Assembly: GCA_910577195.1 (NCBI GenBank)
Contig: CAJTLP010000003.1
Span: forward strand, 269,337 to 333,336
From: an uncultured Eubacterium sp.
GTDB lineage: Bacteria; Bacillota; Clostridia; Oscillospirales; Acutalibacteraceae
Reading direction: 5' to 3'
DNA: 64,000 nucleotides
In this document: positions 35,754 through 45,118 of the stretch, one piece after another
How the letters are laid out: each line of letters begins with the position of its first letter
How positions within the stretch are numbered: the first letter of the stretch is position 1
Translations under genes and position numbers: made by a program
Notes under the pieces: model-generated
The model's input: the letters and a program-made list of their open reading frames with translations, nothing else
Told to the model about the DNA's origin: nothing
Database searches by the model: none

Positions 35754-36623
35754 CTAAAGCATATGTTTTATCGGTGTAATCGGTTTAAGATGATTAAAAG
35801 CATAAAAGCCTTTTGCGTTGTCAAAAAGAAATTTCTGCTTATTTTCTTCCGAAATGTCATTTGACTTAAGTATAAAATCAAAGCTCATTTTATATGTGAT
35901 TTCAACCATAGTACGCGGATAATCACTGCCCCACATCAGCTTATCAAAGCCGCATATTTCAGCTGCCTCATTTATCGCCTTCAGAGCTGAGGGATAAGGA
36001 TAAAACTCGCTGTTAAAGAGCCAGGTTATACCGCCGCTTTCAATGTAAACATTTTTATTCTGGGCAAGCTTAATCTGCTCTTTCCAGTTCTTTCTTGTTA
36101 CCATACCGAAATGACCCACAGCAATTTTTAAGTCAGAATACTGCTGTATCATTTCAAGCAGTGAGCCTGTCTGCAAATCACCATCAGCCATATCTATGGA
36201 AATAAACATATTGTTTTTTTCGGCAGCTTCAAAGACCTTATAATGCTTTGTTAAATCCTGTGTCGGCAGTCTGCCTGCACAAATTTTAATTCCGTCAAAG
36301 CCGTTTGCCTGAAAGGCTTTGCCCTCTTCATAAAGGCTGCATATCTTAAGTCTGTCAGGATAATTCTTCTTTGCCGTAATCAGATAATTGTCCTGATTTC
36401 CGTCAATTTCCTCCTGTGTAATCACAGCACCATTCACACCTGCATAATCCATATTGGAAATCAGCATATCAGCAGTATTCTCACCGCTTATCATATAGGG
36501 CGGCATCATCTGTCTTATTTCACCGCCGAAATTGCTTTTACCGTTTTTAAGAGCAAAAACGTCTTTTCCGTCCACTCTGCCGTTCTGCTTTTTCCAAAGA
36601 TGTGTATGTGCATCAATAATCAT
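35754..36623 (-). CDS. Amidohydrolase_2 family, probable sugar-acid lactonase
   Basis: This 289-residue amidohydrolase has MIIDAHTHLW (metal HxH), VGHFGM and the C-terminal MWGSDYPRT Asp motif, the COG3618/COG2159 pattern. Known members hydrolyse L-fucono- and L-galactono-1,5-lactones. Here it is flanked by sugar dehydrogenases and a UxaA-like dehydratase (4-nt overlap with the latter), which suits a lactonase acting on the product of the dehydrogenase encoded at 40.3 kb. Substrate by context only. Confidence 0.75.
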   Translation of the reverse strand: MIIDAHTHLWKKQNGRVDGKDVFALKNGKSNFGGEIRQMMPPYMISGENTADMLISNMDYAGVNGAVITQEEIDGNQDNYLITAKKNYPDRLKICSLYEEGKAFQANGFDGIKICAGRLPTQDLTKHYKVFEAAEKNNMFISIDMADGDLQTGSLLEMIQQYSDLKIAVGHFGMVTRKNWKEQIKLAQNKNVYIESGGITWLFNSEFYPYPSALKAINEAAEICGFDKLMWGSDYPRTMVEITYKMSFDFILKSNDISEENKQKFLFDNAKGFYAFNHLKPITPIKHML

Positions 36624-37981
36624 AAGGTAACTCCGTCTTTAAAAATGGCTATTTCACGGTAGCCGTTTACTTCGTTTTTCGTTTCTTTTCCGTTTGCAGT
36701 TTCAACAATCAGGCTGAATAAATCCTTTGCTTCATTGTCCTGTGCGTTAAAATCAATCCAGCTCTTTTTATGCTCTGTAAGTCTTGTATTCGTAGATATT
36801 TTAAGGGTAGGCACAGGTGCACCGAGCGGTGTACCCCTGCCTGTTGTAAAGAGTATCATATGGCAGCCTGCAACAGTCAGATTCGTAACCGCTACCATAT
36901 CATTGCCGGGACCGTTAAGGAGGTTAAGTCCTGTTGCTTTGGCAGTATCACCATAGTCAAGAACTGCAGTTACAGGTGCTTTTCCGCCTTTCTGAACACA
37001 GCCGAGTGATTTTTCCTCAAGCGTTGTTATTCCGCCCTCTTTGTTACCAGGTGAAGGATTTTCACTTACAGGCTGATTATGAGAAATAAAATATTTTTTG
37101 TAATTATTTATCAGCTTTGCCGTTTCTTTAAAAACCGTTTCATTAACACATCGGTTCATCAGAATCTGTTCCGCGCCGAACATTTCAGGCACCTCTGTCA
37201 ATACGGCAGTACCGCCCATTTCAGTTATTTTATCTGTTATTCTGCCCACAAGCGGATTGGCGGTTATACCTGACAAGCCGTCACTTCCGCCGCATTTCAG
37301 TCCGATTTTCAGCTTTGAAATCGGAACATCCATTCTGATATCCTTTTCTGCCTGCTGCTGAAGCTCGGATATCATTTTTACGCCCTCTGCAATTTCATCC
37401 GCACAGTCCTGCGCATTCAGAAATCTGATTCTTTCCTCATCATATTCACCGAGTATCTTCTTCAACTCGGTAATATTGTTATTCTCACATCCGAGACCCA
37501 GCACAAGCACGCCGCCTGCATTTGGGTGCTTAATAAGATTGCAAAGAATTTTCTGTGTAACAAGCAAATCATCACCAAGCTGACTGCAGCCATAAGGGTG
37601 CGTATAAGCAAAAGCACCTGTCTTTTGCGCAATCCTGTTTGCAGCACCGTTTATACAGCCCACTGTAGGAATGATCCACACATCATTTCTGATTCCGATT
37701 TCACCGTTTTTACGCGGATAGGCTGAAATGGTTATAGGCAATTCAGTGCTGTTTTTCTGCATAAAAGGAGAATATGTATATTCCTTTTCGCCTGACAAGG
37801 CTGTTTTAAGATTATGTGAATGTACATGCTCCCCTGCTTTAACATCCTGCTTTGCAGTGCCAATCGGATAGCCGTATTTGATTATATCTTCACCCATTTT
37901 AATATCACATACAGCGTATTTATGCCCATTATCAGGATTCACTTTTACGTTATCATCAGGGTGTATCAGGATAAAATCCAT
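36620..37981 (-). CDS. UxaA-family altronate (sugar-acid) dehydratase
   Basis: This 453-residue protein combines both UxaA parts: an N-terminal SAF domain (about 1-70) and the large Fe-dependent dehydratase domain with LGLGCENN, KCGGSDGLSGITANPLVG and SPGNKEGGITTLEEKSLG. UxaA converts D-altronate to 2-keto-3-deoxygluconate; Campylobacter homologues (Cj0483/Cj0482) are linked to fuconate. The ATG has GGGAGG upstream, within the end of the uxaB-like gene (16-nt overlap). It is full length in one ORF. Physiological substrate is uncertain: altronate if the UxaB-like partner is genuine. Confidence 0.85.
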   Translation of the reverse strand: MDFILIHPDDNVKVNPDNGHKYAVCDIKMGEDIIKYGYPIGTAKQDVKAGEHVHSHNLKTALSGEKEYTYSPFMQKNSTELPITISAYPRKNGEIGIRNDVWIIPTVGCINGAANRIAQKTGAFAYTHPYGCSQLGDDLLVTQKILCNLIKHPNAGGVLVLGLGCENNNITELKKILGEYDEERIRFLNAQDCADEIAEGVKMISELQQQAEKDIRMDVPISKLKIGLKCGGSDGLSGITANPLVGRITDKITEMGGTAVLTEVPEMFGAEQILMNRCVNETVFKETAKLINNYKKYFISHNQPVSENPSPGNKEGGITTLEEKSLGCVQKGGKAPVTAVLDYGDTAKATGLNLLNGPGNDMVAVTNLTVAGCHMILFTTGRGTPLGAPVPTLKISTNTRLTEHKKSWIDFNAQDNEAKDLFSLIVETANGKETKNEVNGYREIAIFKDGVTL

Positions 37982-39291
37982 CTTACTGCCTCCCTTATAC
38001 CGTTGTTATGAATTCTCTCAAGACATTCATTTGCAAAAGCTGACATACTGCTTAAGTCACAGTTCCATAATTCTGTATTTGATAAAATATCATTTACAGA
38101 ATGATTCTTAATATAATCAACTGCTGATTGATCATCGCTTACATCATTGGTCTTATAGTATTCAATCAGACAGGCAAGAGAAAACACCAAAGGCTTTGGT
38201 ATTTCACCATTCTTTTTCATATAATCTGCAATCGTAGGAAGCACTCTTGCAGTAAATTTGCTTACGGAATTCAGTGAAATGGATTTCCACATATGCTTAA
38301 TATACGGATTCGCAAAGCGCTCCAGCACGGCAGAGGCAAAATCCCTGTTCTCATCACTTTCACCGAGAGCCGGCAGTATATAATTAAACAGACAAGTATT
38401 TAAAAACGCATTCAGTTCATCATCTTTCAGGCTTTCGCCCACCGTTTCAACACCGCATAAAAGCGACGGAAAAACAAGAGAGGTATGAGAGCCGTTTAAA
38501 ATACGCACCTTCATTTTTTTATAAGGCGTTACATTGTCTGCCCATATAACATTTAAGCCTGCTGTGCTTAACGGAAGTTCATTCTCATAATCCCCCTCAA
38601 TCACCCAGAGGTGATAAGGCTCAGCCGTATTTAACAGCTTATCCTCGTAACCGATTTCCGAAAAAAGTGTCTGTGCCTCATTATTGGGATATCCTGTAAC
38701 AATCCTGTCGACCAGAGAATTACAGAACTTATTTTCGTTACCAATCCAGTCGATAAAATCCTCTTCAAGATTCCAGAGCCTTGCATATTTTAAAACACAT
38801 TTTTCAAGCTCCTTTGCATTATTGTCAATCAGCTCACAGGCAAAAATAACAAAACCGCCAAGCTTCGCCTTATACCTTTCATAAAGCAGCTGTGTCAGCT
38901 TGGCAGGAAAGGATTTTGCAGGACTGTCCGTTAACTTATCATCAGGCGAGAAAGCAATTCCTGCCTCCGTTGTGTTCGAAATAATAAATCTCAAATCAGG
39001 ATTTTGTGCCAGCTCCAGATAAGCATTAAAATCTCTGTAAGGATTGATTGCACGTGTTACGGAATGAATTTCTGTACGCCTGCAAACCTCACGTCCGTTT
39101 TTTATACCGCGCAAATACAGATTATATTTACCCTGCTGTGCCTGAATTACATCAACCTGTTTGGAATCCGTCGGCGAAACAATGACTATTTTTCCGCCGT
39201 ACAAATTATCCTTATTCAGCTTATCAATAAAATAATCTGCAAATCCACGCAGGAAATTGCCTGTACCAAACTGTAATATTTTTTCTTTCAT
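37966..39291 (-). CDS. UxaB-like tagaturonate reductase (mannitol dehydrogenase family)
   Basis: This 441-residue polyol/uronate dehydrogenase starts with LQFGTGNFLRGFADYFID, a Gly-rich NAD site typical of UxaB. It includes the family catalytic region MKVRILNGSHTSLVF (catalytic Lys and Asn-His). UxaB reduces D-tagaturonate to D-altronate, the substrate of UxaA encoded directly downstream. There is no UxaC isomerase here, so tagaturonate would have to come from another route, for example oxidation of L-galactonate at C5 by the neighbouring Zn-dehydrogenase. Confidence 0.85.
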   Translation of the reverse strand: MKEKILQFGTGNFLRGFADYFIDKLNKDNLYGGKIVIVSPTDSKQVDVIQAQQGKYNLYLRGIKNGREVCRRTEIHSVTRAINPYRDFNAYLELAQNPDLRFIISNTTEAGIAFSPDDKLTDSPAKSFPAKLTQLLYERYKAKLGGFVIFACELIDNNAKELEKCVLKYARLWNLEEDFIDWIGNENKFCNSLVDRIVTGYPNNEAQTLFSEIGYEDKLLNTAEPYHLWVIEGDYENELPLSTAGLNVIWADNVTPYKKMKVRILNGSHTSLVFPSLLCGVETVGESLKDDELNAFLNTCLFNYILPALGESDENRDFASAVLERFANPYIKHMWKSISLNSVSKFTARVLPTIADYMKKNGEIPKPLVFSLACLIEYYKTNDVSDDQSAVDYIKNHSVNDILSNTELWNCDLSSMSAFANECLERIHNNGIREAVRWILS

Positions 39292-39294
39292 AAT

Positions 39295-40320
39295 CTACTC
39301 CGCGTCTGAAAATTTAATAAGCAGCTTAGTAAGAGTACCGTCATTATTCACAAGTGTATCAAAGGCAGTTTTTGCATTTTTGGCATCATAAATTCCGCTA
39401 ATCATTTTTGCAGGATTCACCTTACCTGCTTTTACAAGCTCAATGAGTTCTTCAAAATCCTTTGTAAAAGCATTACGGCTGCCGAAAATATTAAGCTCCT
39501 TTTTCAGTATTACTGAGTGAACAAATGTGGTTTCACGTTTGCCGTTGCCTATAAGGATAATATTAGCACCGTGTGCGGCATTGTCAATACAATTTAAAAA
39601 TGTTTCCGGTGCACCGCAGGCTTCCACACAAACATCAAAGCCATTGCCGGCAGTAAATGAATGACACTCCTTCTCCAGATTCTGTTCTTTCACGTTGATT
39701 ACTATATCCGCGCCATATTCCTTTGCAAGCTCCAGACGGCTTGAAAGCATATCAGCAATTGCGACGTTCGCTCCCATAGCCTTTGCTTTAAGAAGTGCAA
39801 AAAGTCCTATAGGACCTGCGCCCATAATAAGCAGGTTATCACCTTGTTTAACCTCAGCTCTTGACAGGGCGTGATTACTGATTGAAAACGGCTCAATCAG
39901 AGCAAGCTCCTGAGCAGACAAGCCTTTACCGTCGATAATACGGTCAACAGGCATTGTGATATATTCCTGAAAGCTGCCGTCACGCTGAACACCCATTGTC
40001 TGATTATCCGTACAGGCATTGACGATTCCTCTTCTGCAGGAATAACATTCGCCGCAGTTGAAATAAGGATTGCAGGTTACAACATCACCTTTTTTCAGTC
40101 CCCTGTCATTTTCAGGGATTTCAACAATCTGTGCTGAAAATTCGTGACCGGGTATTCTCGGATAGGTTGTAAAAGGCTGATTGCCTGTAAAGGAGGCAAC
40201 GTCAGCACCGCAGATTCCGCAGTAAAGCACCTTTAAAAGAGCTTCGCCATCATTAATTATAGGCTTTTCCTTATCAATAATTTTAATTTCAAATGGTTTT
40301 GTTATTTCAATTGCTTTCAT
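39295..40320 (-). CDS. Zn-dependent medium-chain dehydrogenase, L-galactonate-5-dehydrogenase-like
   Basis: A 341-residue MDR protein: catalytic Zn ligands in LYCGICGADVASF and PGHEFSA, the structural-Zn four-Cys lobe CGECYSCRRGIVNAC, and the Rossmann motif GAGPIGLFALL. It resembles sorbitol, threonine and L-galactonate dehydrogenases. Two adjacent ATGs overlap the preceding stop; I use the second (40320), which has GAGG at 8 nt. Placement next to UxaB- and UxaA-like genes repeats the E. coli logic L-galactonate to tagaturonate to altronate to KDG, so LgoD-like activity is the favoured reading. Confidence 0.78.
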   Translation of the reverse strand: MKAIEITKPFEIKIIDKEKPIINDGEALLKVLYCGICGADVASFTGNQPFTTYPRIPGHEFSAQIVEIPENDRGLKKGDVVTCNPYFNCGECYSCRRGIVNACTDNQTMGVQRDGSFQEYITMPVDRIIDGKGLSAQELALIEPFSISNHALSRAEVKQGDNLLIMGAGPIGLFALLKAKAMGANVAIADMLSSRLELAKEYGADIVINVKEQNLEKECHSFTAGNGFDVCVEACGAPETFLNCIDNAAHGANIILIGNGKRETTFVHSVILKKELNIFGSRNAFTKDFEELIELVKAGKVNPAKMISGIYDAKNAKTAFDTLVNNDGTLTKLLIKFSDAE

Positions 40321-41525
40321 CATTTTTCCTCGTCTATGTATTCCTTGTTCCATATTACTGCGGTTTTAAGGGGAGCACCCTTGCAGTAGATTTTATTTTC
40401 ATAAGCATTTACAGGGTCTGCTGTGAATTCATTTTTATCAATCAGCTCAACAAGCTCATCAAATTTACTGTTACATAAAATATCTATCGCCTGCTCCATA
40501 TGCTTTTGCGTAAAATTGATAGACGCAAGTATAACCTGATTTTTAAAGCCGAAGGGCATTGTATCATATGTAACCTTAGGACCCAGAGAAAAGCTGTCAT
40601 ATATTCCGTTACAGCCGAGAACTCCATATTCAAATGCAAGTCTGCTTTCAAGTTCTGTTCCTGAGGTACCTACAAAAACCGTTGCTGTTCCGCCAAGATG
40701 ATTGATGATGCTTTGGGCTATCTCTTTCTCATTCCTATCTGCAGTTGACAAATAGTCCGCCGATAAATTATTTTTTATAAATTCTGCTTTGTCGCATTTT
40801 TCACTGCTTCTTGCAACAAATAGAATTTTTGCATTTTTATGATTTCTTCTTATCTGATCACCGATAAAAAGCCCTGTTGTACCGAGACCGAAAATAACAA
40901 CCCTGTCAAAGGTGCTTTCATATGCAAGCTTTTTTGCCATTTCCTCACTGCAGTGATTTCTTGCCATTTCCACTCTGAAATTCTGTGCAATACCTATATC
41001 GCACATACGCTCGTGCTGGAAGATTGCACAGGCATAAGGGTCTGAAAACACAAGTCTTTTTGCAAGGGAAAGCGGCATTTTTTCAATACCGTCATATTCA
41101 CCGGGCAAATGCAAAAGCATGTCAGGATTAAAATATCCCTTATCGCAGAAAATACCGTCTGCACCGTCACAACCGTATTCAAAATAGCTTTCCTCTTCTG
41201 TAAAACGCGTGGGGTCATAACTGTTACCTCCGCGAATCAGAACAATTGCAAAGCGGTTTTCCTCAGGAACCCATACAACGCCCTCGTGACCGTTAATCAG
41301 CCTTTGCTCTCCAATCGAAAATTTAGCATCAAGCATACACTCTCTGCCCATTTTCATCAGCTCAAAGTCTGTTCCGCAAAAGCCGCAGAATACAGGATTC
41401 ACCTCTATTCCCTCTTTTTCAGGCTCATTTTTCAATCTTTTTCGAGGCGGATTGATCAAGTTCACCTCACCATATCTTATGGGTTTATTTTTATCATTAA
41501 CAAAAAAAGTTGCTTTTGTTTTCAA
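40320..41525 (-). CDS. Glucose/aldose-1-dehydrogenase-like Zn-dependent MDR enzyme
   Basis: A 401-residue protein of the glucose-dehydrogenase-like MDR branch: CGFCGTDFELM and NGHEGVVWV carry catalytic Zn ligands, and the NAD site is VIFGLGTTGLFIG. The usual CxxCxxC structural-Zn lobe is missing, and a 60-residue insertion sits before the Rossmann fold. Start choice is uncertain: I use a TTG at 41525 (AAGGA upstream, family-like MKTKA start); a TTG at 41558 would add 11 residues. It probably oxidises an aldose at C1 to a lactone for the amidohydrolase encoded downstream. Confidence 0.7.
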   Translation of the reverse strand: MKTKATFFVNDKNKPIRYGEVNLINPPRKRLKNEPEKEGIEVNPVFCGFCGTDFELMKMGRECMLDAKFSIGEQRLINGHEGVVWVPEENRFAIVLIRGGNSYDPTRFTEEESYFEYGCDGADGIFCDKGYFNPDMLLHLPGEYDGIEKMPLSLAKRLVFSDPYACAIFQHERMCDIGIAQNFRVEMARNHCSEEMAKKLAYESTFDRVVIFGLGTTGLFIGDQIRRNHKNAKILFVARSSEKCDKAEFIKNNLSADYLSTADRNEKEIAQSIINHLGGTATVFVGTSGTELESRLAFEYGVLGCNGIYDSFSLGPKVTYDTMPFGFKNQVILASINFTQKHMEQAIDILCNSKFDELVELIDKNEFTADPVNAYENKIYCKGAPLKTAVIWNKEYIDEEK

Positions 41526-41547
41526 TCCACATACATCCTTAAATGAA

Positions 41548-43020
41548 TTATTGTTCAATAATGCCGTCTGCTTTTTCTTTAAGCTCTTCCATTATTTGAT
41601 TATATTTTTTCTTGCTCAGCGGATAAAAGGCCATTACCGCAATGAACAGTATTCCGCTTACAACAGTGATAACAGCGGAAATATTAAACCACTGATTCAT
41701 AATCTCAATATTCTCAGGCAAATACTCAGCACCGTTTTTAAAGTTCATAGGCTGATAACCGATTTTCTGCTGAATAAAGGTTGGAATAAACATTGCAAAC
41801 TGAGTAACAAGTCCAGTCATTGAAACAGCAAATGTCTGAATAAAGCCTTCAAGACGTCTGCCGGTTTTCCACTGCTGATAATCATAAATTTCAGAAAGCA
41901 TTATCGGAGTAAGCGTACCGACTGCATTAAAGCAGGTAACAAACCGAACTATCGTAATCACAATAGCAGTAGGTGTTCCGACAGGAATATTCTCATAACC
42001 GATAATACAAAGCATACCATATGCAGCGACATTTATCGCCTGCCACATAATCATTATGCTTTTGTTGTTCATTTTCCTTGTCATAAACGGCAGCAAAAGC
42101 ATTGCAGGAGTTGCCGCAAAACCAACAATAGGACTCAGCATAGAAAACAGTGACAGACCCTGCTCAGTTGTTTCTCCGTATCTGAACTGTCCTATGTAAT
42201 AGCTGTTCATCTCAGCTACACCTCTGTGACTTCCGATAATCATAGCAAAAGTATATATCATCAGCGGTTTATTTTTCATTACCAACCGCATCCCCTCTTT
42301 AACACTTATACTTTCACTTTCCTGAGGTGTTTCATAAATACGCTCTTTGGTTTTTAATATAAGAAAAACGAGAATAATTCCTATTCCTGTACTGATTAAA
42401 CCCATCAGACGAAATGCCATATACTCTCTGCCCTGGCTCATAAAATGAGCACGTATCGGACCGATAATAAAGTTCATAACCGTAGGTGCAAATCCCATAA
42501 TAAGACCTACAGGAGAAAGCATATCGGTTCTTTCCTGCGAAACAGGAGTCATTACTGCGGGAATCATATAAAATGTGTTGTACCAGATATTCCAGAGCAC
42601 CAATACTGGAATACAGGTGCAGTAAGCATATACTACTCTGAAGGTCATCGAATCAACCTGAGGAAGCCAGGTTGCAAGCACAACAAAGAGTGAAATGACC
42701 GGTGCAATTCCTATTATGTACGGCTTGTATCTGCCGAATTTGGTTTTTGTATTCTGGAGCATTTTGCCGAAAAACGGCTGAATCAGCAGATTGGATACGC
42801 CAACAATACTGAAAATAATTGTTCCGTGAATAACATCTATTTCATAAATATAGGGAATCTGCGTTGCGGTAATTACAGCAGTTATTACATTAACAATAAA
42901 GCTGACGCCAAGACCACTGAAACCGTAGCACGCCATTTCCCTGAAAGTTAAGTATCGTCCTTCAGGAGGTGTCGACCAGCCGTTTTTCAGTGAAATAAAA
43001 AGAGATTTTATTTTTTTCAT
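41548..43020 (-). CDS. GPH-family sugar:cation symporter
   Basis: A 490-residue, 12-TM protein of the GPH family, with MRLVMKNKPLMIYTFAMI in the central loop and the N-terminal FREMACYGFSGLGVSFIVN. The usual MelB Asp-rich motif is changed to FGKMLQNTKTKFGRYKPYI, keeping the K-x-FGRYKP loop. It is the transporter embedded in the glycan operon and the best candidate for importing its saccharide. I start at the ATG at 43020, with TTTGGAG 6 nt upstream, rather than at the TTG further out. It is separated by 18 bp from the metallophosphoesterase stop. Confidence 0.85.
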   Translation of the reverse strand: MKKIKSLFISLKNGWSTPPEGRYLTFREMACYGFSGLGVSFIVNVITAVITATQIPYIYEIDVIHGTIIFSIVGVSNLLIQPFFGKMLQNTKTKFGRYKPYIIGIAPVISLFVVLATWLPQVDSMTFRVVYAYCTCIPVLVLWNIWYNTFYMIPAVMTPVSQERTDMLSPVGLIMGFAPTVMNFIIGPIRAHFMSQGREYMAFRLMGLISTGIGIILVFLILKTKERIYETPQESESISVKEGMRLVMKNKPLMIYTFAMIIGSHRGVAEMNSYYIGQFRYGETTEQGLSLFSMLSPIVGFAATPAMLLLPFMTRKMNNKSIMIMWQAINVAAYGMLCIIGYENIPVGTPTAIVITIVRFVTCFNAVGTLTPIMLSEIYDYQQWKTGRRLEGFIQTFAVSMTGLVTQFAMFIPTFIQQKIGYQPMNFKNGAEYLPENIEIMNQWFNISAVITVVSGILFIAVMAFYPLSKKKYNQIMEELKEKADGIIEQ

Positions 43021-43038
43021 TTTCTTCTCCAAATCAAA

Positions 43039-44094
43039 TTAAAATTCAACAATTTCAATATTTACGTTATTGTTTTTATCAAGAGTCAAAACGGTTCCGC
43101 CGAGACAGTCAAAATCAAAATAGCAGTTATAGGAACTCTTTGTAAAATATCCAAGCGTTACGCCCTCATACTCGGTTATAAAATTGTTGTTATGGTCGTG
43201 GCCTGCAAACATATGGGTACCGCCGTTCTCCTTAAATGCGTTGAAAAAGCCATCGTTCACTTTTGCTGTGCAGGTTCCTTCACGGCGGTCACCCAATTCA
43301 AAGCCGTCCTCAAACTGTGTGTATTCAGGAACAGGAACATGCATAAATGCCATATTGGGAACATCATAGCCGCTTGTCTCTTTTATTCCGTTTACTGCCC
43401 ATTTGTACCATTCAATCTGATTCTCACCCACGCCTCCGTCCGTAATCTGACCGTCAACTACTCTGAACTGACCGTCATCCATCATAAACAGTGAATAGAC
43501 AGGCTTATCATTTCTTGTAAGATTAAGGATATAGTTTCCCATACCGTTCATACCTTCCGGACCTGATTGAAACAGACAATGCTCAGATGCTTCATAAATT
43601 TCTGCAAGCTTTGCTTTATCCGCTCTGCCCTCGTAATCGTGATTGCCGAAAATCGGTGCCCAAGGAATTTCAAACTTTTCCATAAAATCACAGAACTGCT
43701 GCGTGCATATATCATTCCAGGCAGTAAGAACGGTATCGCCGCCTACAATAATGAAATCCGGATTTACATTTGTAATCAGCTTTTTAAGCTGAATTTCACT
43801 CATACCGTCAAGAATAAAATTGATACCGAGCCATGAAGCAAATGTTCCGTGATTGCGGATATGAATGTCGGTAAGGCATAGAATTTTGCAGTCCTTATCA
43901 CCGATTTCAAGTGCCTGAGCATAATCAGGTGTATATATATCATCCGCATTCCATTCGTCACAGACCGCAATCCCCTTTTGCTCTTTAAGTGCAACAGACG
44001 CAAACACAGCGTTGCAGATACACACAATCAGTACAATCACAGAAAAAATACTGATAATCACCTTTACCGGCTTTTTTGCAAAAAACTTTTTCAT
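43039..44094 (-). CDS. Membrane-anchored calcineurin-like metallophosphoesterase (operon first gene)
   Basis: This 351-residue protein has a basic N-terminus and one TM anchor (about 12-34). The extracytoplasmic phosphoesterase domain contains LTDIHIRNHG, VGGDTVLT, FGNHDYEG, FMHVPVPEY and FAGHDHNNNF. It is the paralogue of the products at 27.7 and 47.2 kb. It is the first gene of the leftward glycan operon, facing the divergent AraC-type gene; the ATG follows AAGGGG. Being promoter-proximal suggests the dephosphorylation step is central to the locus. Substrate unknown. Confidence 0.85.
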   Translation of the reverse strand: MKKFFAKKPVKVIISIFSVIVLIVCICNAVFASVALKEQKGIAVCDEWNADDIYTPDYAQALEIGDKDCKILCLTDIHIRNHGTFASWLGINFILDGMSEIQLKKLITNVNPDFIIVGGDTVLTAWNDICTQQFCDFMEKFEIPWAPIFGNHDYEGRADKAKLAEIYEASEHCLFQSGPEGMNGMGNYILNLTRNDKPVYSLFMMDDGQFRVVDGQITDGGVGENQIEWYKWAVNGIKETSGYDVPNMAFMHVPVPEYTQFEDGFELGDRREGTCTAKVNDGFFNAFKENGGTHMFAGHDHNNNFITEYEGVTLGYFTKSSYNCYFDFDCLGGTVLTLDKNNNVNIEIVEF

Positions 44095-44120
44095 AATTCT
44101 ACCCCTTCATTTCAGAATAT

Positions 44121-44149
44121 TTGACATTGTTATATTTTGATTATATAAT
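44121..44149 (+). promoter_or_regulatory. Perfect consensus promoter of the AraC-type regulator gene
   Basis: TTGACA (44121-44126), a 17-bp spacer and TATAAT (44144-44149) on the plus strand lie 75 bp before the regulator gene. On the minus strand the same region gives a TATAAT-like -10 without a good -35, as expected for an activator-dependent operon. Confidence 0.85.
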
Positions 44150-44198
44150 GAAAATCAGACTAATGATTACGAAAATCAACCAAAAAATTCAGAAATCC
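44150..44198. promoter_or_regulatory. Candidate AraC-type operator: direct repeats with 21-bp period
   Basis: GAAAATCA occurs at 44150-44157 and again at 44171-44178, exactly 21 bp apart, with a degenerate third copy GAAATCC at 44192. Two-turn-spaced direct half-sites are the usual target of AraC-family proteins. A matching pair lies at 49571-49601. Confidence 0.6.
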
Positions 44199-44223
44199 TA
44201 TCATACTTAAATGGGGTGCTTTT

Positions 44224-45072
44224 ATGAAATCAACAGAACTTGGTGTTTTGAGAAAATCTGAGGTATATTTTTCATCTCCGTCACAGACTGCGAAAAAGCT
44301 ATACTACTACCCTGTCAGTGCAGGACATTTTTTCTGCGTTAAAGGTTATCATTTAATCAGAAATAATTATAACAGCTTATTGATTACACATATTATTGAC
44401 GGCACCTTTACATTTGTTAAGGACGGCAAGCACACCACCGCCAGAGCAGGAGATACAGTTATCCTTGACTGCTACAAACCCCACGAGTATTATACGAATG
44501 ATAGCTTTGAATCCATATGGATACACATCAGCGGTGCAAACAGCTTTGATTTATTTCAGGAAATTGAAAAAAATGAGGGAAATCTTGTAAAATGCCGTGA
44601 TATAAATCATGTAAAAAAACTGCTTTTCCGTATATATGAAGGCATCAGCGGTGACAATCCGCCGACAGAGCTTAATATGTCACTTGACATATACAAGCTT
44701 TTTGCCGAGCTGCTGAACCCACAGAGCATAAAATGCAAAGGCGAAAGCAATTACGAGGACAATATACAGGAGATCAAAAGCTACATTTCAGAAAATCTGA
44801 ATGAAAGCATCACTGTACAGAAGCTGGCTGACAAGGCTCATATGAGCACCTCACATTTTTCAAGAGTATTCAAACAGCAGACCGGATTTTCACCATATGA
44901 CTATGTATTAATAACACGTCTTAATAAAGCAAAGTATTTTTTACAGAAAACCGAAATGACTGTTGCAGCAATAGCATATGAAACCGGTTTTAACAGCGAA
45001 TCAAATTTCATTTGCTTTTTTACCGAGAACGAAGGAATTTCTCCCGGAAAGTTCCGCAAGCTGAAATTCTGA
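44224..45072 (+). CDS. AraC-family transcriptional regulator of the glycan locus
   Basis: A 282-residue protein. The N-terminal cupin-like ligand domain (about 20-160: GTFTFVKDGKHTTARAGDTVILD) precedes two C-terminal HTH motifs (about 185-282: ITVQKLADKAHMSTSHFSRV and TVAAIAYETGFNSESNFICFF). It is probably a sugar-responsive activator of the divergent leftward operon. Its own promoter is perfect consensus, so it should be made constantly. The ATG follows GGGGTG. It ends at a bidirectional terminator shared with the GH35 gene. Confidence 0.92.
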   Translation: MKSTELGVLRKSEVYFSSPSQTAKKLYYYPVSAGHFFCVKGYHLIRNNYNSLLITHIIDGTFTFVKDGKHTTARAGDTVILDCYKPHEYYTNDSFESIWIHISGANSFDLFQEIEKNEGNLVKCRDINHVKKLLFRIYEGISGDNPPTELNMSLDIYKLFAELLNPQSIKCKGESNYEDNIQEIKSYISENLNESITVQKLADKAHMSTSHFSRVFKQQTGFSPYDYVLITRLNKAKYFLQKTEMTVAAIAYETGFNSESNFICFFTENEGISPGKFRKLKF

Positions 45073-45079
45073 TTATAAA

Positions 45080-45111
45080 AAAGGTCTTACCCAATTATCG
45101 GTAAGACCTTT
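45080..45111. terminator. Bidirectional terminator between the araC-type and GH35 genes
   Basis: A 12-bp stem (AAAGGTCTTACC/GGTAAGACCTTT) is flanked by A-rich sequence on the left and seven T on the right, so it has a U-tract in both directions for the two converging genes. Confidence 0.92.
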
Positions 45112-45118
45112 TTTTATA

